Positions 8,606-18,173 of a stretch of DNA of 37,956 nt are shown one piece after another (the stretch's first letter is position 1; every line of letters begins with the position of its first letter). The position numbers were made by a program, and so were the translations under genes. This DNA is from Bacillota bacterium (GTDB lineage Bacteria; Bacillota; Sulfobacillia; Sulfobacillales; Sulfobacillaceae). Location: positions 1 through 37,956 of the forward strand of contig JAKACM010000039.1 in the NCBI GenBank assembly GCA_021821465.1, in the 5' to 3' direction. Below the pieces are notes generated by a model. That model saw only the letters and a program-made list of their open reading frames with translations, did no database searches and was not told where the DNA came from.

Positions 8606-10330
8606 GTGATTGTGCCTTCACAATTCAAGCGAACCATAGCGATTTTTCGTTTGGCTCTTTCTTTTTGGCGGGATTACCGTATTATTCAGCGGTTCCAACG
8701 TCAAATGTCTCCCAGCCTAGCCGAACAGGCAGCCCAAGAAGTTTATCGGCAGGGAGGTATCCGTTTTCGCAAAGAGGCCTTGCGGTTGCAAGGTCTCATT
8801 GTCAAGGTAGGCCAATTTCTAAGCGCTCGAACGGATGTTCTTCCCTTAGCCTTTACCCGCGAATTGCAGCAACTGCAGGATCAGGTGCCGGCGGCTCCGT
8901 TTGAAGAAATAAAGGAAGAGATAGAGAAAGCTTTTAACGAAGAATTGCACGAGATTTTCGAGGACTTTGAGACGGAACCCATTGCCGCCGCTTCCTTAGG
9001 GCAGGTACATAAGGCTAATATTGCGCTCAAACACGATGTGGTGGCAGTAAAAATCCGCCGACCCGGTATTGAGGAACTGGCTAAGACGGATTTGAAAGCC
9101 TTAGGGCGTATTATGGGAGTTTTGCGCCGGTGGACTAAAATCGGACAGCGCATTGATACCCTGCAGTTGTTTGAAGAATTTCAGCAATCCGTGCACCGGG
9201 AACTGGACTATGTTCAGGAACAGGCGCACTTGTTGCGGTTTGGACAGAATTTTTCCCAGTGGTCCAATGTCCAAGTACCAGGGGTTTACGAGGACTACGT
9301 GCACCCCAATGTTTTGGTTATGGAATACGTTGAGGGTATCAAGCTCAGCGACGTCGGCAAATTGAAGCAGTATGGGTTAAATGCCCACGAACTGGCATCA
9401 ACTTTGGTAGAAGCGTATTTGCAACAAATCGTGATTGACGGCTTTGTGCAAATTGATCCTCATCCCGGAAATTTTCTGGCGGGATTGGACGGGCGTCTAA
9501 TCTTCTTGGACTTTGGCATGATGAGCGACATTCCTTCCGAACATATTGACGTGTTCGGCCGGTTAATTGAGCAAGCTTTAGGCCGAAATGCGGGCGGCGT
9601 TGTAGAGGCTATGGTCGACTTGGGATTTGTGCGGCCATCGGCCAATATGGAGATATTAACGCGGGCTATGGATGTGATGTTAAAGCAAATGCGAGGTGTA
9701 CCTCTTCAACAAGGCTCGGCCTTAAGTGGGTTGGTTCGGGATTTCCAGGATTTTCTTTACGAAGAACCATTACAGTTCCCCGCCCAGTATATGTTTTTGG
9801 GGCGCGCGATTGGCATGCTATTTGGTCTCGTCTCGAATTTGGATCCTGATTTGGATTGGATGACCTTGTTGAAAGACAAGGCATTGCCCATGGTCAATGA
9901 GAAGCGGGTCTTATGGGATAATCAATATTACCAGTGGATTCGGACCCAAGTTGAACAAGTGTTTGGTCCCGCGGGAAAAATGGCCTGGGATCGGGGAGCC
10001 GAGAAAATCGCCTTATGGGGACAGATCGGTTTGCGGTTACCGGAGTCTTTGGACAAAACTTTGACTCGTGTCGGTAGCGGTTCGGTTCAAACGCGTCCCG
10101 AACTTACGTCTGTTCTCCGCCGACTCGATCATCTCTCGGGTCAATTAAGTGTCATGGCATTGTTGGTAGCAGCTGGTCTGATGGCCATTTTAGCCGCCTT
10201 ATGGCAAGGGCAGCGGACCGCATCTTGGTTGCCCGTGCTCTTCTATGGAGGTAGTGCTATTCTGACGCTTATCGCGGTCATTAAGGCAGCAACCTTGCCG
10301 CGCCAGTTTCCACGGCGCAGGCGTCATTGA
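8606..10330 (+). CDS. ABC1/UbiB-family atypical protein kinase
   Basis: 574 residues from GTG 8606, behind AAGGACGG. The UbiB/ADCK hallmarks are all visible. The N-terminal KxGQ motif is VKVGQFLSARTDVLP (about 67-81). The Ala-rich nucleotide loop is PIAAASLGQVHKA (near 125-135). The ATP-site Lys is in VAVKIRRPGIE (near 148). The catalytic-loop Asp and Asn are in QIDPHPGNFLAG (near 283) and the metal-binding DFG in LIFLDFGMMSDIP (near 300). Two C-terminal membrane helices (about 515-535 and 545-570) anchor it. The family supports isoprenoid-quinone biosynthesis or membrane lipid homeostasis through ATPase/kinase activity. The exact substrate in Gram-positives is unsettled. It is probably cotranscribed with the small membrane protein upstream. 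Confidence 0.92.
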   Translation: MIVPSQFKRTIAIFRLALSFWRDYRIIQRFQRQMSPSLAEQAAQEVYRQGGIRFRKEALRLQGLIVKVGQFLSARTDVLPLAFTRELQQLQDQVPAAPFEEIKEEIEKAFNEELHEIFEDFETEPIAAASLGQVHKANIALKHDVVAVKIRRPGIEELAKTDLKALGRIMGVLRRWTKIGQRIDTLQLFEEFQQSVHRELDYVQEQAHLLRFGQNFSQWSNVQVPGVYEDYVHPNVLVMEYVEGIKLSDVGKLKQYGLNAHELASTLVEAYLQQIVIDGFVQIDPHPGNFLAGLDGRLIFLDFGMMSDIPSEHIDVFGRLIEQALGRNAGGVVEAMVDLGFVRPSANMEILTRAMDVMLKQMRGVPLQQGSALSGLVRDFQDFLYEEPLQFPAQYMFLGRAIGMLFGLVSNLDPDLDWMTLLKDKALPMVNEKRVLWDNQYYQWIRTQVEQVFGPAGKMAWDRGAEKIALWGQIGLRLPESLDKTLTRVGSGSVQTRPELTSVLRRLDHLSGQLSVMALLVAAGLMAILAALWQGQRTASWLPVLFYGGSAILTLIAVIKAATLPRQFPRRRRH

Positions 10331-10368
10331 AGTCGCCAAATATTGTCGTCTTGTCATTAAAAATATTA

Positions 10369-10416
10369 CGGGCTGGCGGTACTATAGGACTTTCTCAAAT
10401 ATTTTCCTCCAGCCCG
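10369..10416. terminator. Possible bidirectional terminator between convergent genes
   Basis: CGGGCTGG (10369-10376) pairs with CCAGCCCG (10409-10416); the long loop contains AT-rich palindromic text. It lies between the convergent ABC1 kinase and YbjQ-like genes. GTTT follows on the + strand. Confidence 0.45.
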
Positions 10417-10426
10417 GTTTCTGAGT

Positions 10427-10879
10427 TTATTTGACTTGAAGGGTAACCTGTCTTCCGGAAGGCTCGCTGACTTTCTTAACAGCGGTGCCCGTGGCTACAA
10501 CTTCCATAATTTCTTCCGAACGATGGATGATTTCGACCTGTACGCTTACGATGCTGTCGGCACCTAAAGCATCTGCTTCGGCCTTCATCCGTTGCAATGA
10601 GAGCTCACGCGCAGCGTACATAAGTTGAGTTAATTGCTTAAGTTCTCCTCTTTGGAGTCCCTTAAAGGCAGTGGCAATTCCACCAGATACGCCCATACTC
10701 ATGACCGAATTTCCTAATACAAATCCGAGTGGCTGATAACCAGAATCCACGAGTAGCCAAAAATCCATGGCACTAAGATTACTGGTGGCCGCTCCGGTTC
10801 TGGGTTGAAATTGCTTTAATTCTTCCTCAATTTCTCCCATACCTGTTAACTGATTGTTATTGCCTCCTAAAAACGCCAT
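10427..10879 (-). CDS. YbjQ/UPF0145-family protein (heavy-metal-binding domain fold)
   Basis: 150 residues on the - strand, ATG 10879 behind AAAGGAGG. The N-terminal ~50 residues are an extra linker. The C-terminal ~100 residues follow the YbjQ (PF01906) pattern: FVLGNSVMSMGVSGGIATAF, then LMYAARELSLQRMKAEADAL, GADSIVSVQVEI and MEVVATGTAV. The family forms oligomeric rings with an assumed small-molecule or metal site. No reaction is established. The gene is monocistronic and faces the ABC1 kinase gene. Confidence 0.8.
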   Translation of the reverse strand: MAFLGGNNNQLTGMGEIEEELKQFQPRTGAATSNLSAMDFWLLVDSGYQPLGFVLGNSVMSMGVSGGIATAFKGLQRGELKQLTQLMYAARELSLQRMKAEADALGADSIVSVQVEIIHRSEEIMEVVATGTAVKKVSEPSGRQVTLQVK

Positions 10880-11205
10880 AACGTGCCTCCTTTCTGGTTA
10901 TACTTTGGTTATTCTACCAGACTCTCCCTCTTAAGACATAGTCAAAACAGCACCTTATCGTGTTGGTGTTGGGTCAGTGGATACAGATTGAGGGCATCCT
11001 TACTCTACCCCGAAAATTGTCATCAAGGGCATCCGCTATTAACTGCCTGTTGTTTGTATTGCGCCGGTCTATTAAGATTTCAGACAGAGGCGCTGCAACA
11101 AATCGTTCCGGTATTATTGCCCAAATTCTTGCCGTGAACTGGTGAATGATGCTCCGAATACGAGGTCCGGTTTTGCAAGGGATGCACGAAAGCGAGGAAG
11201 ATTTG
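10880..11205. other. Intergenic region between divergent genes
   Basis: Holds the divergent promoters expected for the YbjQ-like gene and the DNA polymerase. I see no protein-coding frame with support and no strong structure. Confidence 0.4.
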
Positions 11206-12306
11206 ATGGATGGGCATTTTGATCCCTTCAGGAAAGCCGCATCCGGGTGGATTTTTCATTGTGATGCCGATGCCTTTTACGCATCCTGCCACATGGCGGA
11301 GGACACGGCCTTGCGCAAGCTACCCGTTGTGGTGGCCGGTGACCCCAAAAGCCGGCATGGTGTTATCGTTACGGCCAATTATGCGGCTCGGAACTTGGGC
11401 ATAAGAACGGGAATGACTCTGGGGACCGCTCGTCTTCTATGTCCGGAAGTCGTCGCTATTGAGCCTGATAAGCCTCTTTACAGGCGATATTCACAAGCCT
11501 TACACGGTATTTTATCCCAATATACCATCAACCGGGAACCTCTTTCACTCGATGAGGCATGGCTCGATATGAATCAGGTTTTGAATTTTAACGACGATCC
11601 CCGGCCGGTAGCAGCAGAGTTACAATCCCGGATTGCGGAAATGGTGGGAATCAGCGTGAGTATTGGCGTTTCAGTCAATAAAATGTTGGCCAAGCAGATT
11701 AGCGACTGGAATAAGCCCGGGGGTATCACGCTGCTCCGGCATCAGGACATACCCGATAAGCTATGGCCTCGACCCATTTCCGAATTGTTTGGCTGTGGTC
11801 CTGTCACGGCACGAAAGATGACCAAATTAGGTATCGTGACCATAGGCGATTTGGCGGAACAAGGCGTGGCCGAGATTATGCACCGATTTGGTTGGCATGG
11901 CTTGACCTTGCGTCTGCGAGCGACAGGGGATGATAATTCCCCGGTGGTCAATCCCCGACCGGAGGATCGCCGTTCGGTGAGCGCAGAACATACTACCGCT
12001 TATGATATGGCAAGAGAAGAGGATATTTTGGGGCTTATCGGGCAATGCGCCGAAGAGGTCAGCCGTCATTTGGAGCAGCTGGGATTGGTAGGGTACACTT
12101 TGAGCATTAAATGGCGCACTCGTGATTTCGTCACTCATACCAGACAGATGGTCTCTTACGCGGCATTATGTGATACCCAGAATATTTTTCGCTTAGCTTC
12201 GCGTTTATGGGCACAGAGTGGGGAAAAGAAGGCTATTCGGTTAGCCGGGGTGAGTGTTTCACGCTTGAAACAGCCTTCTCAGCAGTTACGGTTTTGGGAT
12301 GAATGA
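11206..12306 (+). CDS. dinB: Y-family DNA polymerase (DinB/Pol IV type)
   Basis: 366 residues from ATG 11206, chosen because GAGGAAG sits 5 bases upstream; the frame is open from 11146. Translesion polymerase, cytoplasmic/nucleoid. The first catalytic motif is WIFHCDADAFYASCH (about 13-27), with the Tyr/Phe steric gate. The second is LSLDEAWLDM (near 113-122), supplying the other two metal-binding acidic residues. SVSIGVSVNKMLAKQISDWN is the palm/thumb motif. The thumb has an HhH-like stretch (LFGCGPVTARKMTKLGIVTI), and the little-finger domain fills the C-terminus. The family bypasses damaged bases with low fidelity. The ending is slightly short and lacks an obvious beta-clamp peptide, except possibly SQQLRFWD at the very end, close to the Q-x-x-L-F clamp motif. 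Confidence 0.92.
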   Translation: MDGHFDPFRKAASGWIFHCDADAFYASCHMAEDTALRKLPVVVAGDPKSRHGVIVTANYAARNLGIRTGMTLGTARLLCPEVVAIEPDKPLYRRYSQALHGILSQYTINREPLSLDEAWLDMNQVLNFNDDPRPVAAELQSRIAEMVGISVSIGVSVNKMLAKQISDWNKPGGITLLRHQDIPDKLWPRPISELFGCGPVTARKMTKLGIVTIGDLAEQGVAEIMHRFGWHGLTLRLRATGDDNSPVVNPRPEDRRSVSAEHTTAYDMAREEDILGLIGQCAEEVSRHLEQLGLVGYTLSIKWRTRDFVTHTRQMVSYAALCDTQNIFRLASRLWAQSGEKKAIRLAGVSVSRLKQPSQQLRFWDE

Positions 12307-12375
12307 GTGTCCCATACCTTGACAGAGCTGAGAACTGTTTCTCCGGATATGTAAGCAGAAAGGGATGAGAGGTGC

Positions 12376-13299
12376 TTGAACAGTGTGTATTTGGATATGG
12401 ATCCCGGCCATGATGACGCTTTAGCTCTGTTGGTGGCTTTGGCGTCTTTGAAAGTCAAGGGTGTGACGACTGTTGCCGGCAATCAAACAGTGGACAAGAC
12501 ATCGCGTAATGCCCGGCGGGTCTTGGATTTGGTTCATTGCGAAAATATAACAGTGCACCAAGGCGCCGCCAAGCCTTTATTTCGCTCATTAGTCACAGCG
12601 CCCCATGTTCACGGATCGAGTGGATTGGACGGGTATCATTTTCGTGTTCCGGCCCGGGAAAAGGACATACCGGCCGATGCGCAACAATGGTTGGAGAGGG
12701 AATTTTCTCAGGATCCTGATGACATTTGTTGGATTGCGACAGGACCTTTGACGAATGTGGCCGCGTTTTTGATTGGCCGCGGTGAATATATTGCCCGCAT
12801 TAAGCAATTAATCGTGATGGGAGGGGCATTGAACCAAGGCAATATCACGCCTTACGCTGAATTCAATTACTATGTCGATCCGGATGCGGCTCATTGGGTG
12901 ATGATGCAAGATATTCCCATTAAAGTGGTCGGCCTCGATGTCACTCACCAAGCACTGCTCGAGCCTAATGCCTTGGCACGGTTTTCTGCTTTGGAATCTG
13001 AAATGGGTCGGATGTTGCATGATCTATTTGCATTTTATTTCAAACATGAGCCCAATCGGCGTCCGCAAGGGGTGCCTGTGCACGATGTGCTCGCAGTGGG
13101 TGCGATGGTTCATCCGGAATTCTTTTCCTGGCAACAGGCACACTTGATGGTAGAGCGCTGCCATGAGAGATATCGAGGACAGATGACGGTAATGCCAGGC
13201 ACTGCAAATCCTTCTACCGAAGTTGCTGTGGACGTGGACACAGTTCGCTTCTTTGACTGGATGTGGAGTATGCTTGCCCTCCTTCAACGTAAGGAATAG
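12376..13299 (+). CDS. Inosine/uridine-preferring nucleoside hydrolase
   Basis: 307 residues. TTG 12376 follows GAGAGGTG; GTG 12385 is an alternative. Hydrolyses the N-glycosidic bond of ribonucleosides to base plus ribose in salvage. The calcium-binding N-terminal cluster is intact (YLDMDPGHDDALALLVALAS, D-x-D-x-G-x-D-D pattern). So are VHGSSGLDG, ATGPLTNVA and the GGALNQGNITPYAEFNYYVD segment with the D-P-D-A-A motif. Length matches the family. It begins 69 bp after the polymerase gene on the same strand. No associated transporter or ribokinase is adjacent. Confidence 0.9.
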   Translation: MNSVYLDMDPGHDDALALLVALASLKVKGVTTVAGNQTVDKTSRNARRVLDLVHCENITVHQGAAKPLFRSLVTAPHVHGSSGLDGYHFRVPAREKDIPADAQQWLEREFSQDPDDICWIATGPLTNVAAFLIGRGEYIARIKQLIVMGGALNQGNITPYAEFNYYVDPDAAHWVMMQDIPIKVVGLDVTHQALLEPNALARFSALESEMGRMLHDLFAFYFKHEPNRRPQGVPVHDVLAVGAMVHPEFFSWQQAHLMVERCHERYRGQMTVMPGTANPSTEVAVDVDTVRFFDWMWSMLALLQRKE

Positions 13300-13597
13300 G
13301 GTTGTACCGGATCTCAAAAGTCATCGGGAACGATCAGGAAGAGGGTTGTTTTGTAGAACTTTTGGTCCTACGTACGAGCTGTCTTGAGAAGATGGACCGA
13401 TCAAATTTATGGGCTGTATCAAATATCTTGCGTTTAATAACCCAGAACACAGAAAAAGACCGCAGACCTATCGACAAGACCGCAACGCACTGGTGCGCGG
13501 ATTCTGGTGCGATAACAAGTTTTTGTGATTTACAAAAGAGAAAACCTTGTGGTAGTTTATAAATATCAAACGATCAGCAAAGGTTGAACGTTCTATT
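13300..13597. other. Intergenic region upstream of the ArsR-type regulator
   Basis: About 300 bp without a supported gene. The last 60 bases are AT-rich (TTGTGG near 13548, then TTTATAAATATC) and are the likely promoter and operator zone of the regulator/exporter pair. No clear palindrome. Confidence 0.4.
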
Positions 13598-14323
13598 ATG
13601 ATTGATAGACTAAAACGCTATTTTGTGGTTCAGGATTACGACACATTGAGAGTGTTAAGTGATCCCATTCGCATGCAGATTCTTGGGATCTTGATTGGTC
13701 ATGAAAAAACCGGAAAACAGATAGCAGACCAGATGAAAATATCTGGATCACGAAGTCATTACCACTTAAAAGAGTTGGAACAGAAAAACGTGGTCAAAAT
13801 TGTCCGTACTGAAGAAAAAAATGGGATTTTACAGAAGTTTTATCGGGCGGTTGCATTTGATTACGTTATTGATGAAGAGTTGTTACCCGTGATTTATTCG
13901 AAACCGGTTTTATTTCAAGACGTGTTAGTTACCCAATTGCATATGGCTATTAGCCGGATTCACAACACGCCTTCCGAGGCTTTTCCTTTGATCGGTGATG
14001 CCGATGACGGTTCTTATCCGTTTGGATTGAGTTCTCCCTTTATTTGCGGTGCTTATGAATTTAAGATCGGCCGCGATGCGGCCAGAAAGTGGATCGAGAA
14101 ATACCGGGCATTGCTATCCGAACTGGAGGGGATAGACCTGGCGTGTCGACAACAGGCGCAAGAGAATTCCTCTGAAGATGCTCACGAGGTCTTCTTTTTG
14201 CAAAATATTGGGTTTATGACGTCACAGGAATATTTTGTAAGTGCAGATGAGGATTTGCCCCCCGATTACCAATGGGCGGGGAGGGGCATCGTGCGGAGGA
14301 CGAATCGTGATCGGACCCAATAG
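13598..14323 (+). CDS. ArsR-type winged-helix transcriptional regulator
   Basis: 241 residues, ATG 13598. Residues about 12-80 form an ArsR/GntR-like winged helix (LRVLSDPIRMQILGILIGHE, recognition helix GKQIADQMKISGSRSHYHLK, wing NVVKIVRTEEKNG). The remaining ~160 residues are a ligand or dimerisation domain I do not recognise. The gene overlaps the start of the MFS exporter by 17 bases, so the two are translationally coupled. That arrangement suggests the regulator senses a compound removed by the exporter. No metal-binding Cys cluster is present in the helix-turn-helix part, so metal sensing is unlikely. Confidence 0.82.
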   Translation: MIDRLKRYFVVQDYDTLRVLSDPIRMQILGILIGHEKTGKQIADQMKISGSRSHYHLKELEQKNVVKIVRTEEKNGILQKFYRAVAFDYVIDEELLPVIYSKPVLFQDVLVTQLHMAISRIHNTPSEAFPLIGDADDGSYPFGLSSPFICGAYEFKIGRDAARKWIEKYRALLSELEGIDLACRQQAQENSSEDAHEVFFLQNIGFMTSQEYFVSADEDLPPDYQWAGRGIVRRTNRDRTQ

Positions 14324-15584
14324 TTTGTGGCATCAGCCCCGCTTTCTGGCTTTGTGGTTGGGGTCCTTTTTGTCCGCCTTGGCTGACAGCGCGTATTTTA
14401 TCGTGTTGGCCTGGTTCGTGTTGCATTTGACTCATTCTCCTGGGGATCTCGGTGTAGCTCTGTTATTGGCGTCATTGCCGCGTCTTGTTTTTATGGCCAT
14501 AGGCGGCGTCGTTATTGACTGGTTAAGCCCGCGCGCCATTCTTTTGGCTTCGCTGCTGTTACGTGCTGCAATTTTGTTCGCAATTTCCGAGTATGCCAGT
14601 CATGGACTCGTGCAAGTGCTGCCGGTTGACATTGTGGCGCTTATGTTTGGTGTCATTGATGCGTTTTATTGGCCCGCGCAAAGTGCCATTGTGCCGTTTG
14701 CCGTGTCATCTTCCCATTTGGCCAGAGCCAATGCGGTGATTCAGACCACTCAGCAACTGAGCATGGTGTTGGGACCGTTAATAGGAGGATTGCTTCTTCA
14801 AATTCCCCAGTTTTCCGTGATTTTCGCGGTGATTGCCACGACCTATTTGTTGGGCTTGATTGCCATTGTAAGAGTGCAACTGAGGACGGTAAATGGCGGG
14901 ACATCTCGTTCTCAAGGCCTTGTGGCGGGGTTGGTTCAGGGCATACGTTACGTGTTGCGCCTTCGCATTGTCCTTTTTCTCATGATGGCGTCCATGCTCA
15001 TCAATCTCTTTTTTATGGGTCCCGCAAATATTGGTTTGCCCACTTTTGTTCAGGAACATGGTTGGGCTGGTAGCATTTATGGATACTTCGAATCGGCCCT
15101 TGGTTTAGGAGCCGTGGTCGGCGGGCTCGCAGTGGGCGTATTAAACGGCATGCGAGGACACTTTCGATGGATTGCCTTGACGGCGTCCGGTGTTGGCGTT
15201 GGTCTGGCGGCGACTTCCTTGGTCAGAACATGGTATCTGGGAATTATGACTATTTCGATCAGTGGCTTGGCTATTAGTTTCACTAATATCCCCATGATGA
15301 CTTATGTTCAAACTATTGTGGACGAGGAAATGTTGGGGCGGGTAATGTCTCTTCTCACCCTAATGTCTGTCGGACTGACTCCGGTGAGCTACGCATTGTC
15401 GGCTTTGGCGATTCACCGACATCTTCTTTCTCCTCAAGCTCTGATGTTCGGGGGAGGAAGCATTGTCGCGATATTGTGTGCGGCGCTAATTTTCCAAAGA
15501 GATTTTCGTGAAATGGAAAATCACCCTCGGTGGCAACAGACAGGATTGGAGAAGAGATCCAACGGCCGAGAAACTTTGCTGTAG
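14307..15584 (+). CDS. MFS exporter (MFS_3 / EntS-like group)
   Basis: 425 residues. GTG 14307 lies 7 bases after GGAGG and is preferred over the upstream frame start at 14241, which lies inside the regulator gene. About 12 membrane helices. The start FLALWLGSFLSALADSAYFI and the helix-5 text QTTQQLSMVLGPLIGGLLLQ are typical of the 12-TM proton-driven exporters of the MFS_3 group. MSLLTLMSVGLTPVSYALSA lies in the C-half. It overlaps the ArsR-type regulator gene and is presumably controlled by it. The substrate is unknown. Confidence 0.87.
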   Translation: MIGPNSLWHQPRFLALWLGSFLSALADSAYFIVLAWFVLHLTHSPGDLGVALLLASLPRLVFMAIGGVVIDWLSPRAILLASLLLRAAILFAISEYASHGLVQVLPVDIVALMFGVIDAFYWPAQSAIVPFAVSSSHLARANAVIQTTQQLSMVLGPLIGGLLLQIPQFSVIFAVIATTYLLGLIAIVRVQLRTVNGGTSRSQGLVAGLVQGIRYVLRLRIVLFLMMASMLINLFFMGPANIGLPTFVQEHGWAGSIYGYFESALGLGAVVGGLAVGVLNGMRGHFRWIALTASGVGVGLAATSLVRTWYLGIMTISISGLAISFTNIPMMTYVQTIVDEEMLGRVMSLLTLMSVGLTPVSYALSALAIHRHLLSPQALMFGGGSIVAILCAALIFQRDFREMENHPRWQQTGLEKRSNGRETLL

Positions 15585-15909
15585 CTAGGTTGTTTAGGGG
15601 CGAAGCGGCGAGATTATCTCATAGACGGACGTCTTTTCGGTCTTGAGCCCCTTAGATTCTAACTGAACTTGATGCCCTGTTGTACATCCGCCTTTTGTCT
15701 TTTTCAAACTGGGTTCCGCTCCGATAAGTCATAGCCTTATTCCATCTGCCTCAGATGTTGTGCTCCGATTCTGAATAATTTTGTCGGTGTAATGCCTTGG
15801 GTGTTGGTTTGTGGGCACCCTTCATATCTGGTAGATCAACAGGTTAGTGGAAGATATCGGGAACATCATTTCGCAGGAAGTGGTATATTTACCATGAAAA
15901 TTGCAGGAC
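15585..15909. other. Intergenic region
   Basis: No gene seen. AGGGGC (15596-15601) can pair with GCCCCT (about 15647-15652) around a structured interior just after the exporter gene, perhaps a weak terminator. The rest holds the presumed promoter of the next MFS gene. Confidence 0.35.
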
Positions 15910-17193
15910 ATGGAGGCTCCACAGTTGTCACAGAATTTAAAGTGGTTATATGCTAACAGAGCCTTGCGAAGTTTTGCGACGGCCTTTCTTACTGTCATTT
16001 TTCCCCTATATTTGGCTGTATCAGGATATTCTGCCGCCAAAATCGGGATGGTTCTGACCCTTTCCGGAATTGTCAGTGTGGTCCTATTGGCAGGAGTCGG
16101 ACTTTTTGGTGACCTAGTGGGACGGAAACGGGCGATTGTTATCCTGAGCCTGTTATCTCTCATAGGAAGCCTGGTCATGAGCGGATGGAATAATTTTTGG
16201 TTGATTGTCCTGGCTTCCGGGCTCGGTGGAGTCGGCAAGGGGGGTGGAGCGGGAAGCGGAGGATCCTGGGGACCATTGTTTCCTGCCGAACAGCCGCTCC
16301 TGACGGAGGCCGTGACACCGGAGAACCGGACTACTGTCTTTGGTCGTATTTCTTTTGTGGGCGTATTGGCAGGAGCCTTAGGGTCTTTGGTGGCTGCGAT
16401 CCCAGAGATTCTGCACAAGAACGGTACACCCTGGCTTTTTGGTTATCATCTTCTTTTCATGTTTAGTGCGTTGTTGTCTTTGTTGATGATGGTGGTGGTG
16501 TGGCCGATACAAGAAGCTCACAAGAGCTGGGAAAATGAAAGACTTGATAATGACGCACCGCCGCCCATAAACGTCAGACAGTTGACCCAGCGCCTTGGAT
16601 TGACCAATGCCTTAAATGGTCTGGGGTTTGGATTTTTGGGTCCACTTCTTACCTACTGGTTTTATCGGCGCTACGGAGCCGGACCCGCCGAATTAGGCGT
16701 GCTGTATACGATTATTAACCTGTCTACGGCCGTTCCCTATCTCTTGGCATCATGGGTCTCGCACCGATTTGGTGCGGTGAGGGCGGTGACCTACACCAGA
16801 ATTATCAGTATTGCCTGCCTGGCCGTAATGCCATTCATGCCGACATTTTGGCTGGCCGGATTGGGTTATCTGTTGCGCATGGTGTTTAACTCGATGGGAA
16901 TGCCGGCGCGTCAGTCGTATGCTATGGGAGTGTCCAATCCCCGTTATCGCAGTCGGGTGGCCGCCTTTAGCAATTTACCCTCACAACTGACCGCTATGCT
17001 TTCTCCGGCCATCGGAGGGAGCGAAATGGAATCGTTTTTGGATTTTCCGGTCTATGGAGCCGTATTCTTTATGGGACTCAATGTTATCGCCTATTATTTT
17101 GCCTTCCGCCATATTGTGCCTCCGGAGGAACAAAACCGGTCTTCACCACCCCCCACTTTTGGTCATTCTGCGAGCAAATCGCGAGGAAGTTGA
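15910..17193 (+). CDS. MFS transporter
   Basis: About 427 residues, around 12 membrane helices. The start is uncertain. ATG 15910 gives a sensible N-terminus (MEAPQLSQNLKWLYANRALR); TTG 15901 is in frame upstream. Neither has a strong ribosome-binding site. Motif A is clear (GLFGDLVGRKRAIVI, about residues 66-80). A glycine-rich stretch (GLGGVGKGGGAGSGGSWGPL) sits at helix 4. The second half has VSHRFGAVRAV and GMPARQSYAMGVSNPRYRSR, a segment shared by many uncharacterised archaeal and Firmicute MFS proteins. Substrate unknown. The murI promoter begins within its last codons. Confidence 0.85.
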   Translation: MEAPQLSQNLKWLYANRALRSFATAFLTVIFPLYLAVSGYSAAKIGMVLTLSGIVSVVLLAGVGLFGDLVGRKRAIVILSLLSLIGSLVMSGWNNFWLIVLASGLGGVGKGGGAGSGGSWGPLFPAEQPLLTEAVTPENRTTVFGRISFVGVLAGALGSLVAAIPEILHKNGTPWLFGYHLLFMFSALLSLLMMVVVWPIQEAHKSWENERLDNDAPPPINVRQLTQRLGLTNALNGLGFGFLGPLLTYWFYRRYGAGPAELGVLYTIINLSTAVPYLLASWVSHRFGAVRAVTYTRIISIACLAVMPFMPTFWLAGLGYLLRMVFNSMGMPARQSYAMGVSNPRYRSRVAAFSNLPSQLTAMLSPAIGGSEMESFLDFPVYGAVFFMGLNVIAYYFAFRHIVPPEEQNRSSPPPTFGHSASKSRGS

Positions 17194-17220
17194 GTGGAAG
17201 GAGTGTTGACTTGGTATAAT
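17190..17220 (+). promoter_or_regulatory. Extended -10 promoter of murI
   Basis: TGGTATAAT (17212-17220) is a consensus extended -10 (TG-n-TATAAT). TTGAGT at 17190-17195 is a weak -35 with 19-bp spacing. It starts in the stop region of the upstream MFS gene, 38 bp before the murI start codon. Confidence 0.7.
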
Positions 17221-17257
17221 AAGCGCATGTGTCTCTTCAATATTAGGAGGATTTCTC

Positions 17258-18070
17258 TTGGTCAATCGACCCATTGCTGTCTTTGATTCGGGAGCGGGCG
17301 GACTAACGGTCCTGCGACGAGCCTGGGAGTTATATCCGGGGGAACATTTCATTTATGGCGCGGATTCACAGCATTTTCCTTATGGTTCTCGTTCGTTAGA
17401 CGAGGTCAAGGCATTGTTCCTTCGTTTTTTGGACTTTTTTATGACTCAGGATATTAAAGCGGTGATCGTCGCTTGTAATACGGCGACTGCAGCAGCATTG
17501 GAAACTGCCCAACGGCTTTGTCCGGTTCCTGTGATTGGCGTGGTCTATCCGGGGGCCGAAAAGGCCGTTAAAACGACGGCCAACGGCCGTATCGGAGTGC
17601 TTTCAACGTACGCGACCTATAAGTCTGGGATTTATCGCCGCGCCATCGCTCATTATGACCACAGAGCCGAAGTGGTTCAATGGCCTTGTCCGGTTTTGGT
17701 AACCATGGCCGAATTAGGGAACATTGAGACTTATCAAGCGCGTTTGGCGGTTAGGGAATGTCTCAACATGATCTTCCCTCAAAATGTGGATACCGTTGTA
17801 TTGGGCTGCACGCATTTTCCTCACATGGAACGAATCTTTTATGAAGAAGTGGGGGAACGGGCAAGGATCATCGATCCGGGTTATGAAACGGCAAAACATC
17901 TGCCTGAGGTTATTGGCCCTCTCTTGTCGGGGCCGGGAGGGTCCATACAATTTTACACATCCGGGAATCCTCGCGACTTCAACCGTAACTCGTCGTCCTT
18001 GTGGCCCAATTTGGCGATTGCATCGAAAAGTATTACTTGGACACCGGATGGCTATGAATTGAGACTCTGA
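17258..18070 (+). CDS. murI: Glutamate racemase
   Basis: 270 residues from TTG 17258, 7 bases after AGGAGG. Converts L- to D-glutamate for peptidoglycan. Family signatures: RPIAVFDSGAGGLTVLRRA with the catalytic Asp; SQHFPYGSRS; the first catalytic Cys in VIVACNTATAAALE (Cys about 73); and the second in VVLGCTHFPHME (near 184) with the adjacent His. Length is normal. It is driven by its own extended -10 promoter. It is the last clearly chromosomal gene before plasmid-like sequence begins about 100 bp downstream. Confidence 0.95.
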   Translation: MVNRPIAVFDSGAGGLTVLRRAWELYPGEHFIYGADSQHFPYGSRSLDEVKALFLRFLDFFMTQDIKAVIVACNTATAAALETAQRLCPVPVIGVVYPGAEKAVKTTANGRIGVLSTYATYKSGIYRRAIAHYDHRAEVVQWPCPVLVTMAELGNIETYQARLAVRECLNMIFPQNVDTVVLGCTHFPHMERIFYEEVGERARIIDPGYETAKHLPEVIGPLLSGPGGSIQFYTSGNPRDFNRNSSSLWPNLAIASKSITWTPDGYELRL

Positions 18071-18173
18071 TCCTCACATGGGCAAGCTTCCGTGGGTTCT
18101 TTTTCTAAAGGACACTAGAGGTTACTACAGGAGGAACCCGCTAAGCCGCATGGTCCAAGAGTTGTAAGGGTGT